This document shows positions 26,437 through 38,330 of a DNA stretch of 64,000 bases, piece by piece. The notes beneath the pieces were generated by a model. That model did not search any database, had not been told where the DNA came from, and was given only the letters and a program-made list of their open reading frames with translations. Within the stretch, counting starts at the first letter, position 1. Each line of letters opens with the position of its first letter. Location: positions 5,441,146 to 5,505,145 of the forward strand of contig CM033745.1 in assembly GCA_019671005.1 (NCBI GenBank). Direction: 5' to 3'. The DNA is from Hibiscus mutabilis. Taxonomy: Eukaryota > Streptophyta > Magnoliopsida > Malvales > Malvaceae. The position numbers and the translations under genes are program-made.

Positions 26437-27262
26437 GTTTTGATATTTGCTGGAATGGATCAGATGGATGGCGAAGAAGACAGCATGTGGAATCCGGATG
26501 TCCGAGAGTCTGAAGAGGAAATGGCTGCACGAATGGTCCTTTTTAGGGAATGGTAACGATTTTCTTCACAACAATCTTGGTTGTGTTTACTTACTGGTTG
26601 ATTCATTCTATTTATATTTGATCACATTTCCAGGTTGTGGACAAGGCCAGAGCAGCAGATTGTGATAGTGAGCCATGGCATAATCCTTCAGAAGATAATA
26701 CATGTGCTTGAAAATGACCGTCATCCAACATTCAAATCTGCCTCAAGCAAACGGTACTCACCCTTCCTTCCAACATTAATTAAGTGCCTATAAAATCGAA
26801 TGGACCTTAACCTCGATTATTATCGCAATTTTTACAGCAATTTGTGCCTATAAAATAGAATGGACCTTAACCTCGATTATTATCGCAATTTTTACAGCAA
26901 TTTAGTTTATAGGATTTATGGGTAATTTGTGAATTGTGAGCTTGTGACTAACGATGATTGAATGATCTGTTTTCTTTTCTTTTTTGGGTTTTTTTTCAGC
27001 TTTGACAATTGTGAGCTTCGTTCGGTGGTAATTGTGGATAGAAGGTAACTAAGCATTTTCAACGTCGTATTGTACACTTAACTTTTAAATACTTAACTCA
27101 CTGTTGCTGACATATTGCAGCCTAAGGGAGGCGGATCCATTGCTTTGCTCACCAAGAGATGTTGCTAACCTGAATGCTTCAAGAGGGAAGTTTCCAACTA
27201 ATTGGGACCGGGTCACTTTCCAGACGATAGATTCACAATTAAACTATACAAGGATTCTTTAA
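25178..27262 (+). CDS. Phosphoglycerate-mutase-like protein (histidine phosphatase superfamily), nine exons
   Basis: Exons: 25178-25237, 25404-25511, 25904-25983, 26076-26205, 26286-26360, 26464-26552, 26634-26753, 27000-27044, 27121-27262. They give 282 residues with every junction in phase and no internal stop. The histidine phosphatase signature LVRHGQ puts the phospho-accepting His at residue 23. Arg83 in SPLYR, Glu120 in ELCRDRMG and the second catalytic His195 in VSHG fit the family pocket. Plant proteins of this cytosolic/plastid-ambiguous group are annotated as phosphoglycerate-mutase-like, but many are probably phosphatases, so the substrate is unknown. No clear targeting peptide is seen. 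The start is the first ATG after the TATA box and sits just before the conserved core. Intron 5 uses a GC donor. Intron 2 carries an AT-rich insertion-like stretch (about 25555-25850). The gene converges on the ODR4-like pseudogene. Confidence 0.9.
26361..26463 (+). other. GC-AG intron 5 of the phosphoglycerate-mutase-like gene
   Basis: The exon ends TCAATG and the intron begins GCAAGT, a GC donor with otherwise perfect consensus. The acceptor is GGATCAG at 26463. Using it keeps the frame (IDFSM joined to MDGEED); no GT donor nearby does so. A (TA)n run lies inside at 26410-26436. Confidence 0.75.
26784..26903. repeat. 60-bp tandem duplication in intron 7
   Basis: Two copies (26784-26843 and 26844-26903) of a unit starting GTGCCTATAAAAT and ending ACAGCAATTT. 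They differ at one noticed base (ATCGAATGG versus ATAGAATGG). It is intronic and leaves the splice sites untouched. Confidence 0.95.
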
Positions 27263-27586
27263 TCCATTCATCAAATTTGTATTCTTCAATCTTCTTCATT
27301 TTTTATTGTTCCTTTCAATTTTAAATGCAATTTGCCAAAAAGACAAGCCTGTATTGCAAAATAATCGACTGAAGCGATGTCTCTGTTCATTTATAAATTG
27401 ATTACTACACAGTCTACGCTCATTGTTTTAAGAATCGTTAAATACATATCTTGTTCGTGTCATGTTGTCTTGTAGCGAAATGCAAAATGGCGGTTTAAAA
27501 AGACATCAGCCGAACTTCAGTAACAGCATTCTATCGTATTCGACTCTCAGGGCGCTTCATGTTATAGCAAATGTTCACGCAGTGCA
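27263..27586. other. Convergent intergenic spacer
   Basis: 324 bases between the stop codons of the two facing genes; must hold both 3' ends. No further gene is visible. Confidence 0.7.
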
Positions 27587-29971
27587 CTACGATTTTCTGA
27601 CAAAAATGTAACCTACTAAGACTGAGAGGAGGACGATGACGATAGCAGCAATGAAGTTGACATTGGGTGACTTGATGGTTTTCTGATTAGTTACTTTACC
27701 GGTTATTTCTCTGTTTTTTTCTTGGGAAGAGCTCGATGTCGAAGAGTACGGGAGGACTACATCCCAAAAAGATGTAGTGGTCATTCTAAGGGATTCTTCT
27801 TCTGGTTCCAATATTTTTGAGGCGTCGTTTGGGGCTTCCATGGACATCAACTCAACACAATGGTCTTTTAAAACCTACCAGATCAAGAAAACACCAAATT
27901 AGAACATTCTCTAAAGAAATAAAACAGTAGGAAGACGGGCAGAATACTGATTTATCAAAGATTGCAATTAAACAAAGAAGAAAACCTCGAGTGTTTCAGA
28001 TGGTTGAGTGTTTCAGATGGTTGAAGATAGTCGCTGATACATGTACCCGCCAACCATGGTACAAAAACCCTCCGAGGTAATGAAAGATTGCAATTTTTCC
28101 TGAAATATATCAACCTCCATCATTCCAACTTGTTATTAGTACAAGAATCATGAAAACTTGTTAGGAAATGGAGGAAAGAAAACACATATATAGGAATTGA
28201 AAATAATGATTATGAATGAATACACAAAAGCATATGCTATTTTGTTAGTCGCTTGTGTAAGTTGGTAAAAAAAACCTACATTTCTGCTTCCGTAATCAAT
28301 AATGCAGCCACAACATAGTCGAACAATAAATTCAAATTTCTAATTTATGCATGAAGCCGTGATGATAATAATGTACATCAATTCAGTAGAAGAAAGCCTA
28401 TAGAGAAAATTAGAAATTGAATTACAGTAAATAAGTATTCCAATTAGAGTTAGGTTCTTTTGATAAAATAAAGACTTATCAATGATGCTAATGCACCTCA
28501 AGGAGTGTAAAACAAGTTGGGAAACTGGATTTTCAGTTGATGAGTCATTTCTTGTTTCCTTAATCACATCGTCATTTGGCCCTACATCTTCATCCGCTTC
28601 ATCACAAATGATATTCAGCCTGCTTAGCAAACTCCTGATGATATCATCCTGACCACAGCCATAAACAATTTCATAAGACAAGAATATCAAACACATGTCA
28701 CTCAAGTGAATAAGACCGTTCATTCTTCTGGGATTGAGAACATACAAATAACCTTTGAACGTTAGCATTTCAAGTTCTCGTTTCTATGCTGAAGAATTAC
28801 AAGGTGGGTCTTCAAGAAATTGGCTAGTCGTGACTCGTATAAATGAAGAGAAACTGCAACTCAGTAAAAACAAAAGGAAGATAAAATATGCTATATGCTT
28901 GATTAAAGCATATTAAATGAACTATGACACGTCAAATAAGAGAAACTAATAGCTACATGAAAAAAGCTTGGACCATGCACACACAAGCACAATTTAAAAC
29001 TGAGAGATAATGAGGTATGCTAACTATAATTTAAATCATAGATGACATAAGGTGGAAAGAGACTCTTCAGACCAAAGTTTTAAGGGTAGCATGTCTTTTT
29101 ATGTGCCAGAGAATTTTAGAATCTCAGCACACATATTCGTACCGCATTTGTCAACATCAACTCAACTAAATCATATACTAATTTCATATAATTTCCAAAT
29201 TTTCTATTCCACTCACATCCATTCAGATAAACATTTGAAACATATCTAACTTGGTCATTGCATCTTACATAGAGATGCAACATCTAATCCCATTTATTTC
29301 TCAGGCCAAGCATTTCCATCCCAACACTTCATAGATATATATATATATAGAGAGAGAGAGAGGGATCAAGTTATCATCTAAACCAAGAAATGGAGTACCT
29401 TTATATCAGCAACAGCCTGCGAAACCGGTTCCTTTGAGTTCAAGAATGAAAAGGAACACACAGAGCCAGTAAAATTGACAATACCTACAACATCTTTCTG
29501 GCTGTATGCTTCACAAAATTTAAACAAATTATTAAATGTTAGATTTAACACTATAACAAACATGAAAAGATAATCAAGTTCAAAAATTGAAAAGGCCAGG
29601 ACACCTTCAATGTACATATCCTTCATAAATGGCAGAAGCAACTCAACTTCATGCAAACCATCTGTTGTGCAAGTTTCATCATTAACAACCTAAATATAAA
29701 AAGAAGATAAAAAAAAATATCAGTAAAAAGGTGAAGGATTTATTTAAAAAGGAATGGATACTATTCCATAATTATAAAAGATTAATATATAAGAAGCTCT
29801 GAGATTCAAAAGGTTGATTAAAGTGATTCTCACCAGGTTCCCATCGATCATGGCTTTTGCACCTTGCAATTCTTTAACATAATTTGAAATTTCATTACGG
29901 AGAACACCAACAAGGGTCTCAGATTTTAATGCTTTCTCTTGATATATAGGCAGCCTGGGTAACATATTCCT
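27587..29971 (-). pseudogene. ODR4: ODR4-like gene fragment, 5'-truncated and frameshifted
   Basis: Seven minus-strand exons were resolved: 29971-29834, 29689-29605, 29508-29399, 28648-28497, 28099-27986 and 27874-27587 are clear, and the first implies at least one missing upstream exon, since 29971 follows a good acceptor (TATTAACAG). Recognisable words are AKAMIDGNLV, GLHEVELLLPF, SFLNSKEPVSQAVADIK, SRLNIICDEADEDVG, LPRRVFVPWLAG and a C-terminal membrane anchor (AAIVIVLLSVLVGYIFV). From recall these match plant ODR4 homologues, membrane proteins linked to receptor trafficking in animals. The N-terminal part (roughly 200 residues) is not found upstream. A 17-bp tandem duplication in the fifth resolved exon shifts the frame and gives a stop three codons into the anchor exon's new frame. 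It is probably a pseudogene. Confidence 0.75.
27990..28023. repeat. 17-bp tandem duplication disrupting the ODR4-like coding exon
   Basis: Plus-strand AGTGTTTCAGATGGTTG occurs twice in direct succession (27990-28006, 28007-28023). With one copy, exon 28099-27986 would be phase 0 at its end and join the last exon in frame; with two it ends in phase 2, giving AG+G TTT TAA. Confidence 0.9.
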
Positions 29972-31522
29972 CTGTTAATAAAAAATGACTAAAGGCATTG
30001 TTTTGATGCTAAAATAGTCATCCGGCAAAGTGTCAAAATATGTAAAAAGAAAACCAACAATGTAAAAAGAGAAACTAAGTTGCAAATTAAGACTAGAAAC
30101 GGGTTTTTGCAATTGGGCATTTGGTTAGGCCTCTGGCTTTATTTGAGGACTTGGGTAATGGGATTCTTTTAGCCATAGGCATTTATATGGGCTTCACCAT
30201 GCCTCTTAAACAATTTATTTATTATGAATATTTTAAAAATAATATTTTTTGTAAGCTAACCATTACAATATTTTTTATAGTTATCGATTGGGGTGTTTAT
30301 TTCCGGACATCGGATCCGATTTAAAAATTTGGATCGATAAAATAGTGATTCGTATCTAATTTGAAAAATGTGAATATTCAAATATCGAATATTCGATTAT
30401 TCAAATATATAATTTGATTTAAGTATTTTTCGAATTTGACGATCGTAACTATGAAAATTTTGAGTTTTCAAATACAAAAATTAACAAATTGTCAAATATA
30501 ACAAGATTAACATCTATGAAAATTTTTATTTTTCGAATTTACATATATAATAAGTATTAAATTACTAAATGTAACAAGATTTATATCTATAAAAATTTAA
30601 ATTTTCGAATATTTTGAATTTTCGGATAATTCGAAACTTGAAATATTGTGATTCGTATCTCATTCGGAAATCAAAACGGATATTTGTTTTGAAAATAAAA
30701 ATCAGATCGGGTATTCGCATTTTCGGATTAGATCAATAGATAATCGGATCAGATCAAATATTTTTAACACCCTTAGTTATCGGTATTCGGTTTATTGATA
30801 GACTAATTTAGAATGAGTACTGCAAAGGTTCATTATAGGGTGACACTATCCAATTTTATCCATTTTTAATATTATGATTTAAACATATGACCTTACTTTA
30901 ATTACATAATGTTACATCCTATAACACTTACTTATAGTTAAATGGATCCATATCAAAGTATAATTCAGTCTAAGAGCATATTCAATTTTTTTTTGTTGCC
31001 TTTTTGGTTCGGTTTGGTTCACAGAAATTAAGATTACTTTTAGGAATATGACTACCGGGATGTAACATTACATGACACATTATTAAGAATGTCACATTAT
31101 CTTGTTTGGTTTATTTGGTAAGAATATAAGATTGCGGTGTTTGGTTGGAAGAATATAAGATTAATTGGAAACAAAATTTACTAAGTTATCCTTATGATAT
31201 ATTTTCCTTTTAACAAGTTAAACTTTCAATTATTAAATTAAAAATATTTGTATAAAATTTATAGAACTGTTTTCGTTACATCATCTAGTTTTTTAAGAAT
31301 CATTATATCATCTAAAATTCACACAAACTTTATATTTATAATATAATTAATATATTAAATTATTTCTAAAAAAAATTTATATTTATATACCCTTATTCTC
31401 TTTTAGTTTTTTTAACCTTAAAATATTAAATGTTTAATATGTTTAGATTTTTATTTTTTTATTACTTTTGACCATTTATCAAATAAATTAAAGTAAATAA
31501 TAAAATAAATATAAAGATAATA
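29972..31522. other. AT-rich intergenic stretch, no gene seen
   Basis: I looked on the minus strand for the missing N-terminal ODR4 exons and found none. The stretch includes repetitive TCGAATATTCG-like text (30290-30780) and a segment with TGTTTGGTT words near 31080-31160, reminiscent of small non-autonomous transposons but without definable ends. Confidence 0.5.
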
Positions 31523-31527
31523 AAAAT

Positions 31528-32980
31528 TGTAATACTCATTTTATGTCCAGACGGTAATCATTTATTTTGTCCGAATCTAATATCTTATTTTTTATAAAAA
31601 AATAAAACAAAACAGGTGGACGCCATGCATGCGTCCACTACACCGTATGAGCCTTCTCCAATTGCCCATAAAAGGGGGAGGCAAGGAGAAGCCAAGGCAG
31701 AATTGCCATAAATTGGCCAAGCAAAAAATATCCATGGAAATGGCAAAGCTCGGGGCATTGCCCCTTTGAGGTTCGAGGGCAGTGTTTTCATCGAGAATTT
31801 TTTCGGGCAATTCGTTCGATCGGAGGCCCTATTAAGGTTCGCTCCAATCGATTTTCGGGCCATGACAAGATGATGCGGAGATCTTGTTAGGGGTCGGTCA
31901 AAGTTCTTTATTCAGCCTTCTTGTGGGGTAACTTTTGATCTTTTTATGTTGTCTTAGATATATGGTAATATATATGTAATTATTGGCATGTTTTTGTAAT
32001 AAATATATTTTGTATGTCATGTTTATTCGTGTATTTTAAGTTATTTATAATGTTCTTTTATTATTGACATGTTTTTTTTTATAAGTTATGATTGTGTTGT
32101 GTGTATTATTTACATAAATACTATATATTTATTGAATGTTAATTTAAAATCTTTTATTAGGGATTACCATGAAAAACGTACCTTGAACTTAAAGGGGTGT
32201 CGCTTTTCGTTAGTCTCTATTACCAAATATCGTTTAAAATCCCTCTATTTGAGAATATAACAGAAACTAAAGCCTTTTATTAGGGATTTTTGTGAAAAAT
32301 GCACCTCAAACTTAAAGGGGTGCCGCTTCTGTTAATCCCTAATACAAAAATACAATTTCAAATCCAAATCATAGAATTTTCAAAATAGAATTCCTTTGTT
32401 CGGGAATCTAACGAAAATTATGCCTCGAGCTAAAAGGGGTGTAAATTCTTCTACAAAGAAATATTTTTGTAGGGATCATCGTGAAAAACGTATCTCGTAC
32501 GTAAGAGATGCCGCTTTCCATTAGTCTCTATTATAAAACATCGTCTCATGATTATAATTATGATTTTCAAAATAGATTTCTTTATTTCGGGAATCTAATG
32601 GGAATTATGCCCCGGTTGTTGGGGTGTAAATCTCTTTTATTTAAAAAATATTCTTTAAAATATTTTTAAGGGATCACAAATTTTAAATTAAATTTAATTT
32701 CCATCGTTAAGACATCAAATATCGACCAGGTACAAATTTTGGGCGCTGTAGGGGTGCTCACCCTTCCTCACGTGTAACTGACTCCCAAACCTATTTTCTG
32801 GTTTTATGCAGACCAAAACTTGTTGTTTCACAAAAACTAAAAGACAAGTTTTATTAAAATAACCGAGTTTTTAGGTGATCCAATCTCACCCAACTAAAAA
32901 GGTTGGTGGCGACTCCCGTTAAAACCAATTTTCGTAAAAATGTGTCAAGCTCACCACCGCAAGAGGGGACCGTTGTTACA
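31528..32980 (+). repeat. 5' LTR of element C
   Basis: Begins TGTAATACTCATTTTATGTCC, ends GACCGTTGTTACA, directly followed by the PBS. Contains a TATA-like CATAAAAG near 31668 and repeated internal words (AAAGGGGTG..., GGGATT...GTGAAAAACGTACCT at about 32160-32640, three degenerate copies). Slightly longer than the 3' LTR because of one extra copy of this internal repeat near 32145-32290. Confidence 0.9.
32907..32916 (+). other. tRNA-Arg-complementary motif in U5 of element C
   Basis: TGGCGACTCC lies 65 bp before the LTR end in the same sense as the PBS. It matches the tRNA-Arg 3' end perfectly over ten bases, better than this element's own PBS (TGGCAACTCC). The 3' LTR keeps it at 39902-39911. 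Confidence 0.65.
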
Positions 32981-32983
32981 ACT

Positions 32984-33001
32984 TGGCAACTCCGCTAGGG
33001 A
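32984..33001 (+). other. Primer binding site of element C
   Basis: TGGCAACTCCGCTAGGGA starts three bases after the LTR. It differs from the element A PBS at two positions and is consistent with tRNA-Arg priming by a diverged relative. Confidence 0.8.
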
Positions 33002-35040
33002 CCACTTTTTTTTTAGAGTCGAGCCACTAGTTGATTACTTTTTGTCTTAATGAGTGGAAACTATAATTTCAGTTTAATTTATTTTGTGATCCCTTTTCCT
33101 TTTAATTTTTTTTACAAAAAGGGCTTTTCTAAAAGTTTTACTTTCCCGGTTTTGCATATCATGAGCTCTGCACCCGAGCTCCGCCCCTTTTAAGTGGGAG
33201 CAAGAAACTACTCCTTCGTGAGGTACTCTTTCCATGCATGATAGTGGATTGCTTCCGGGATATACGCCCTTTTGTCTTCGTGAGATCTTCGTCTCCGTGC
33301 ATACCTAGGGAAATGTATCCCTCTGAATTGTGCTTACTACCCTTAGCAGGATAGTAAGAACAATTCGGGTACCATTGCTTTAGAACCAAAACCACATGTA
33401 ATGAACCATAGCAGCCAACCTTGTCTAGAGCCATACCGAACCTCTGCCCATTAGTAGTCATCATGTTAGGTTTTGATGCTTTTATTTTCCATTTATGCAC
33501 AATTTCCTCTACTATTCTAATTTGGTCTTATTCATCATTAGATTTATTCGTTCAATTCTTTTAGTTTGAACTAACCCATTGTCTCATTTTGGTGATTACA
33601 TTGTATTAAATCATTCATTTCACATTAATTACATGACACCACCATAATATTTTAATTTTTGCACTTCACCAGCATGAGTAATTCAGGACTGGTTCCCAAT
33701 TTGAAAATGATTTATCATCGGGAGAAAATATAGTACCCTAGATATCAATACAACATTCAAAGTTGCGAATAAATCTTGTAGATTCAAAGGTTGAGCCATG
33801 AGAACCGTTTTTGAATTAGTACCTTTGCATTTAGGACATGCACCTGTCATTTTCATGCATACATTTCAAATTTTGAAATTGATCCCCGGAATGCCCCATG
33901 CTAGCAAATACCGGATGAAGCAAATTCGGTCGATCTAACACCATGCTAAACCTACATAAGAGCCTAGTCTAGGGGAATTTTAGAGAATAATCTTCGCATT
34001 CATGCAGACACCATGCCTCTACAATGCCCCAATCTGAAGGCATTCCCCGACGAGTTCAGAAAGCGAGCCTCCGATGCTAAGTCAAAATTTTGCACCCTAG
34101 ACGACTACATTAATTATCGACCATTGCACTTCGCCTGAGTTGAAAGCAATGACCTGCCATGAACCAACAACAAATTTACAGACCCGATCGGGGACAGCAT
34201 AACATAATGTGTTTCTGAAAACAATGAAAGCCCGTCAAGAAAATGCAAAAACATACTCCAAGCTTCGAGTTCGCTTCAAGAGCAGTTTCAGATGAAAATG
34301 TTGGGGCATTCACCCGAGGAAGTAATCCCTAAAATGATCGAACCTAGGGAAGGTTGGGGCATCCTCATGTACAAAGCACTGAAAACTACTCGATTAGAAG
34401 CATAGATCTGACTAGTAAAGAGTCAGGGGCATCCTTTTAAGGGCCAAGAAAAATCATGTCACATTCATACATTTAGTTGCATGCAGTAAAAATCATGATG
34501 TATTTAGATTAGGTACACACACATAAAGTTATCATGCACATGCATTAGGCACAAATTTAGGTGCATCCATAACACATTTATTTTTGGCTTGAATGTATAA
34601 ATAGGTCCAAGGAAGAGACTGAAGAACCTCAGCGATAGGGGCAACAATTGATGACCAATCTTTAGCCCTGAAGGAGGACGAATGCGCGGAAAGCTTAAGT
34701 ATCTAGGTAACAACACTAAAATTGTTTTGAACAGACTACTAACTAATGTTCATTCTTTTTTTAGGATCATGACTCCTCGCCATCAAATAGAAGAATTGAT
34801 TTTTTCCCGATCTCACATTCGTCAGTGGTGGTGGGCCAGTTTAATCCAGATTCTGCATCTCCGACGGTGGTGTCGCAAGATAATTTCCCTTGAGAAGAAG
34901 AAAAGAGATGATGTCAAGGTCATTCAGCTTAGAAGTTCAAATTCAGAAAAGAATGAGGACAATGAAAATTTGGGGGCAAACTTTCGCTGGGGCAAATTTC
35001 GAACAAAGATACATCAGAAGATAAAGCTGAATCAGAAAAA
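33002..35040 (+). other. Element C leader region, non-coding
   Basis: About 2 kb with stops in all frames. The longest frames (33159-33500 minus and 34682-35143 plus) show no recognisable domain. The region corresponds in position to ORF1/gag of the autonomous elements, but no remnant of either is visible. Confidence 0.6.
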
Positions 35041-35420
35041 GACTTTTACAAGGACTTCATGCATCTTCATTCACCGTGAGGGCATACATGCATACATATG
35101 CATCGTTGCATCACCAGACATGCTCATGCATCATGACATATAATTTGTCATAAAGAACTCCTAACTTGAAGACTTTTACGAGAATTCTATGTATACATAT
35201 GCATCGTTGCACCACCAAACATGCTCATGCATTATGACATCTAATTTGTCATAAAGAACTCTTAAATCGAAGACTTCTACAAGAATTCCATGCATACATA
35301 TGCATCGTTGCATCACCAAACATGCTCATGCATCATGACATCTAATTTATCATAAAGAACTTCTAACTTGAAGATTTCGACAAGAATTTCATGCATCTAT
35401 GCATCATCATGAAAGCATGC
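35041..35420 (+). repeat. Tandem array, about 101-bp unit, element C
   Basis: Three-plus copies marked by CATATGCATCGTTGCA at 35095, 35196 and 35297 and by CATGCTCATGCATCATGACAT. Spacing is 101 bases each time. Confidence 0.9.
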
Positions 35421-35469
35421 ACATGCATGTTATTTGTATAAATACATTATCGGAAACTAACTTTGCACT

Positions 35470-36480
35470 TGTTACTCAAAGAAATTTTCCGAAATCAAGT
35501 CCTTACATAAGGACATTTTCCTCAAAAATAGAAGTTTCTTAACTTCGTCCTTTCTTAAAGACATTTTCCTCAAAAATAAGAGTCTCTTAACTCCGTCTTT
35601 CCATAAGGAAACTTTTCTCAAAATAGGAGTTTCTTAACTCCAACCTTTCATAAGGACATTTTTAGGAGTTTCTTAACTCCGTCCTTTCATAAGGACATTT
35701 TCCTCAAAAACAGGAGTATCTTAACTCCGTTCTTCCATGAGGACACTTTTCTCAAAATAGGAGTTTCTTAACTTCATCCTTTCATAAGAACATTTTTAGG
35801 AGTTTCTTAACTCCATCCTTTCTTAAGGACATTTTCATTTTCAGGAGTTTCTTAACTTCGTCATTTTTAAGGATATTTTCATCAAAAATATGAGCTTCTT
35901 AACCCCATCCTTCCTTAAATATATTTTTATCAAAATAGGAATTCCATCTTTTTATAAGGACATTTTCCACAAAAACAGGAGTTCTTAACTCCTTCATTCC
36001 ATAAGGACATTTTTCTCAAAATAGGAGTTTCTTAACTTCATCATTTCATAAATACATTTTCAAGGGTTTCTTAACTCCGTCATTTCTTAAGGACATTTTC
36101 ATTTTTAGGAGTTTCTTAACTTCGTCCTTTCTTAAGGACGGTTCCTCAAAAATAGGAGTTTCTTAACTTCATCATTCCATAAGGACACTTTTCTCAAAAT
36201 AGGAGTTTCTTAACTCTGTCATTTTATAAGGACATTTTCCAAAAACGAGAGTTTCTTAACTTCGTCCTTCCATAAGGACATTTTTCTCAAAAGTAAGAGT
36301 TTCTTCACTCTGTCATTCTATAAGGACATTTTTTTAAAACATGAATTTCTTAATTCTATTCTTCCATAAGAATATTTTTCCTCAAAACATGAATGTCTTA
36401 ATCCCTTCACAAGGATATTGTTTTTCTGAAAACAAAATTTCTCAATCAAATCTTTTCTCAAAAGATATTTTCTTAAATCA
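35470..36480 (+). repeat. Tandem array, ~45-60-bp unit, element C
   Basis: About 18 degenerate units around AGGAGTTTCTTAACTCCGTC followed by CTTTCATAAGGACATTTT and CCTCAAAA. The palindromic AGGAG...CTCC core would form a small stem in each unit. Confidence 0.9.
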
Positions 36481-36739
36481 ATCCTATCTTTTCTTAAAAG
36501 GTCTTATCTTCATTCTGCCCCCTAAAAATTTTAAGTTCCCCTATATTTTATATATTTCCTTTGTATTTTCTATTGACAATCTAATTTTGCACCCTTAAAA
36601 TCTTGTAATTTTGCACCCCCTACATTTCTAATATAGCTTCCTGATAGTTCGCACCCCTTACATGAAATCCTACGTTTGTCCATGCTCAAGATCATGCTTG
36701 ATCAAAATCAAACTCATCAGAGTCGTAGCTTGATCAACA

Positions 36740-38330
36740 AAATCTACAAATCATAATTCTTCGCCAGAGTCGTAGCTTGATCAAAATTAAATCCCAAATC
36801 ATGCCTCTGTCAGTTGTGTAGCAGATCAAACTTCTTCCTGATCTGGTCTCTTCGTCAGCGGTGTAGCAGATCAAACTTCTTCTCGATCTAGTATCTCCGA
36901 TAGTGGTGTACTAGATCAAACTTTTTCCAGATCTCATCTCTCCGCCAGCGGTGTAGTAGATCAAACCTCTTTCTGATCTAATATCTCCATCAGCGGCGAA
37001 ATGGATCAAACTCTTTTCAAGTCTTGCCTCTTTGTTAGTGTTGCAGCTAGACCAAACTCTTCTCGGATATCACCTCAGAATCATAGCTAGGTTTCAAAAA
37101 AAAAGACAAAAAAGAGACAAAAATAAAAAAAATCAAATGAAAACAAAAGGGAAAATGAAAAAATCTGAAAAATCAGAGCTCCAATCCAGATCGTGCCTCT
37201 TCATCAGAGTTGTAGCTCAATTGGAATTGAACTCTCAGATCCTGCCACTCTATCAGAGTTGTTGCGGATCAAACTTTCTTCTCAGATTATGCCACTTCGT
37301 CAGAGTTGTAGCGGATCAAACTCTCTGCAGATCATGTCACTTTATCAAAATTGTAGCGGATCAAACTTTCTTCTCAAGATCATGCCAAGTTGTCAGAGTT
37401 GTAGTGGATCAAACTTTCTCTAGATCATGCCACTTCATCAGAGTTGTAGCGGATCAAGCTTTCTTCTCCAGATCATGCCACTTCGTCAGAGTTGTGGCAG
37501 ATCAAGCTTTTTTCTCTAGATCATGCCACTTCGTCAGAGTTGTAGCGGATCAAACTTTCTCCAGATCATGCCACTTCGTCAAAGTTGTAGCGGATCGATC
37601 TTTCTTTTCCAGATCATGCCACTTCGTCAGAGTTGCAGCTTGATTAAAACTTTCTCTAGATCCTGTCTCTCTGTCAGTGTAGTAGCAGAATCAAACTCCT
37701 AGATCATGCCTCTTCGTCAGAGTCGTAGCTTGATCAGATCCTGCCTCTTCGCCAGTGTTGTAGTGGATCAATCTTTCTAGATTATACCTCCCATCGGTGG
37801 TGGCGCATATCACCTAAATTTACAAATTCTACTTCTCCAAGATTGGGCGAAGTGGATGAACTATATTATCATCAACCCTTTTAAATTCATAGTTAAAAAA
37901 ATTGTTATAAAATAATAATAATAAGAAGAAAAATGAAATAAGAAAAAAAAAGAAAAAAAAGAAAAAAAAGAAGAAAGAAAGAAATCGCCGATCCTGCGTC
38001 TCTGTCAGTGTTGCAGCCGGATCAAATATCAGAGTATTCATCATTCGATCCTGCCTCTTCGTCAGTGTTGCAGCCGGATCAAATATCAGAACATTCATCA
38101 ATCGATCCTGCCTCTTCGTCAGTGTTGCAACTAGATTAAATATCAAAACATTCATCATTCAATCATGCTTCTTCGTCAGTGTTGTAGCTAGATCAAATGT
38201 CAGAACTTTCATCATTCGATCTTGTCTCGTCGTCAGTGTTGCAGCTAGATTAAGTTTCGCAAAACTTACCTTTTTGTCAATGTTGCAGCTAGGTCAAATT
38301 TTCTCCAAGCATTGCATCGTCGTCAGAGTC
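36740..38330 (+). repeat. Tandem array, ~45-60-bp unit, element C
   Basis: About 30 units around GATCATGCCACTTCGTCAG and GTTGTAGCGGATCAAAC. Spacing is 45-48 bp in the centre (for example 37519, 37564, 37612) and near 60 bp at 37990-38230. Because some units are multiples of three, an open frame of 203 codons runs through 37032-37643. An A-rich tract with GAAAAAAAAG words interrupts at 37915-37985. Confidence 0.9.

Noticed and set aside
34682..35143. 153-codon plus-strand ORF in element C
   Set aside because: No domain recognised, ends in the tandem array and starts in a non-coding leader; no support for a gene.
37032..37643. 203-codon plus-strand ORF with repeating SCHFVRVVADQ-like units
   Set aside because: It is produced by a tandem DNA array with units of 45-48 bp; composition and repeat drift show no coding constraint, and it lies in a coding-free retroelement.
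35041..38330. CRISPR-like regular repeats
   Set aside because: Units are directly adjacent and degenerate without unique spacers, in a plant retroelement; these are ordinary tandem arrays.
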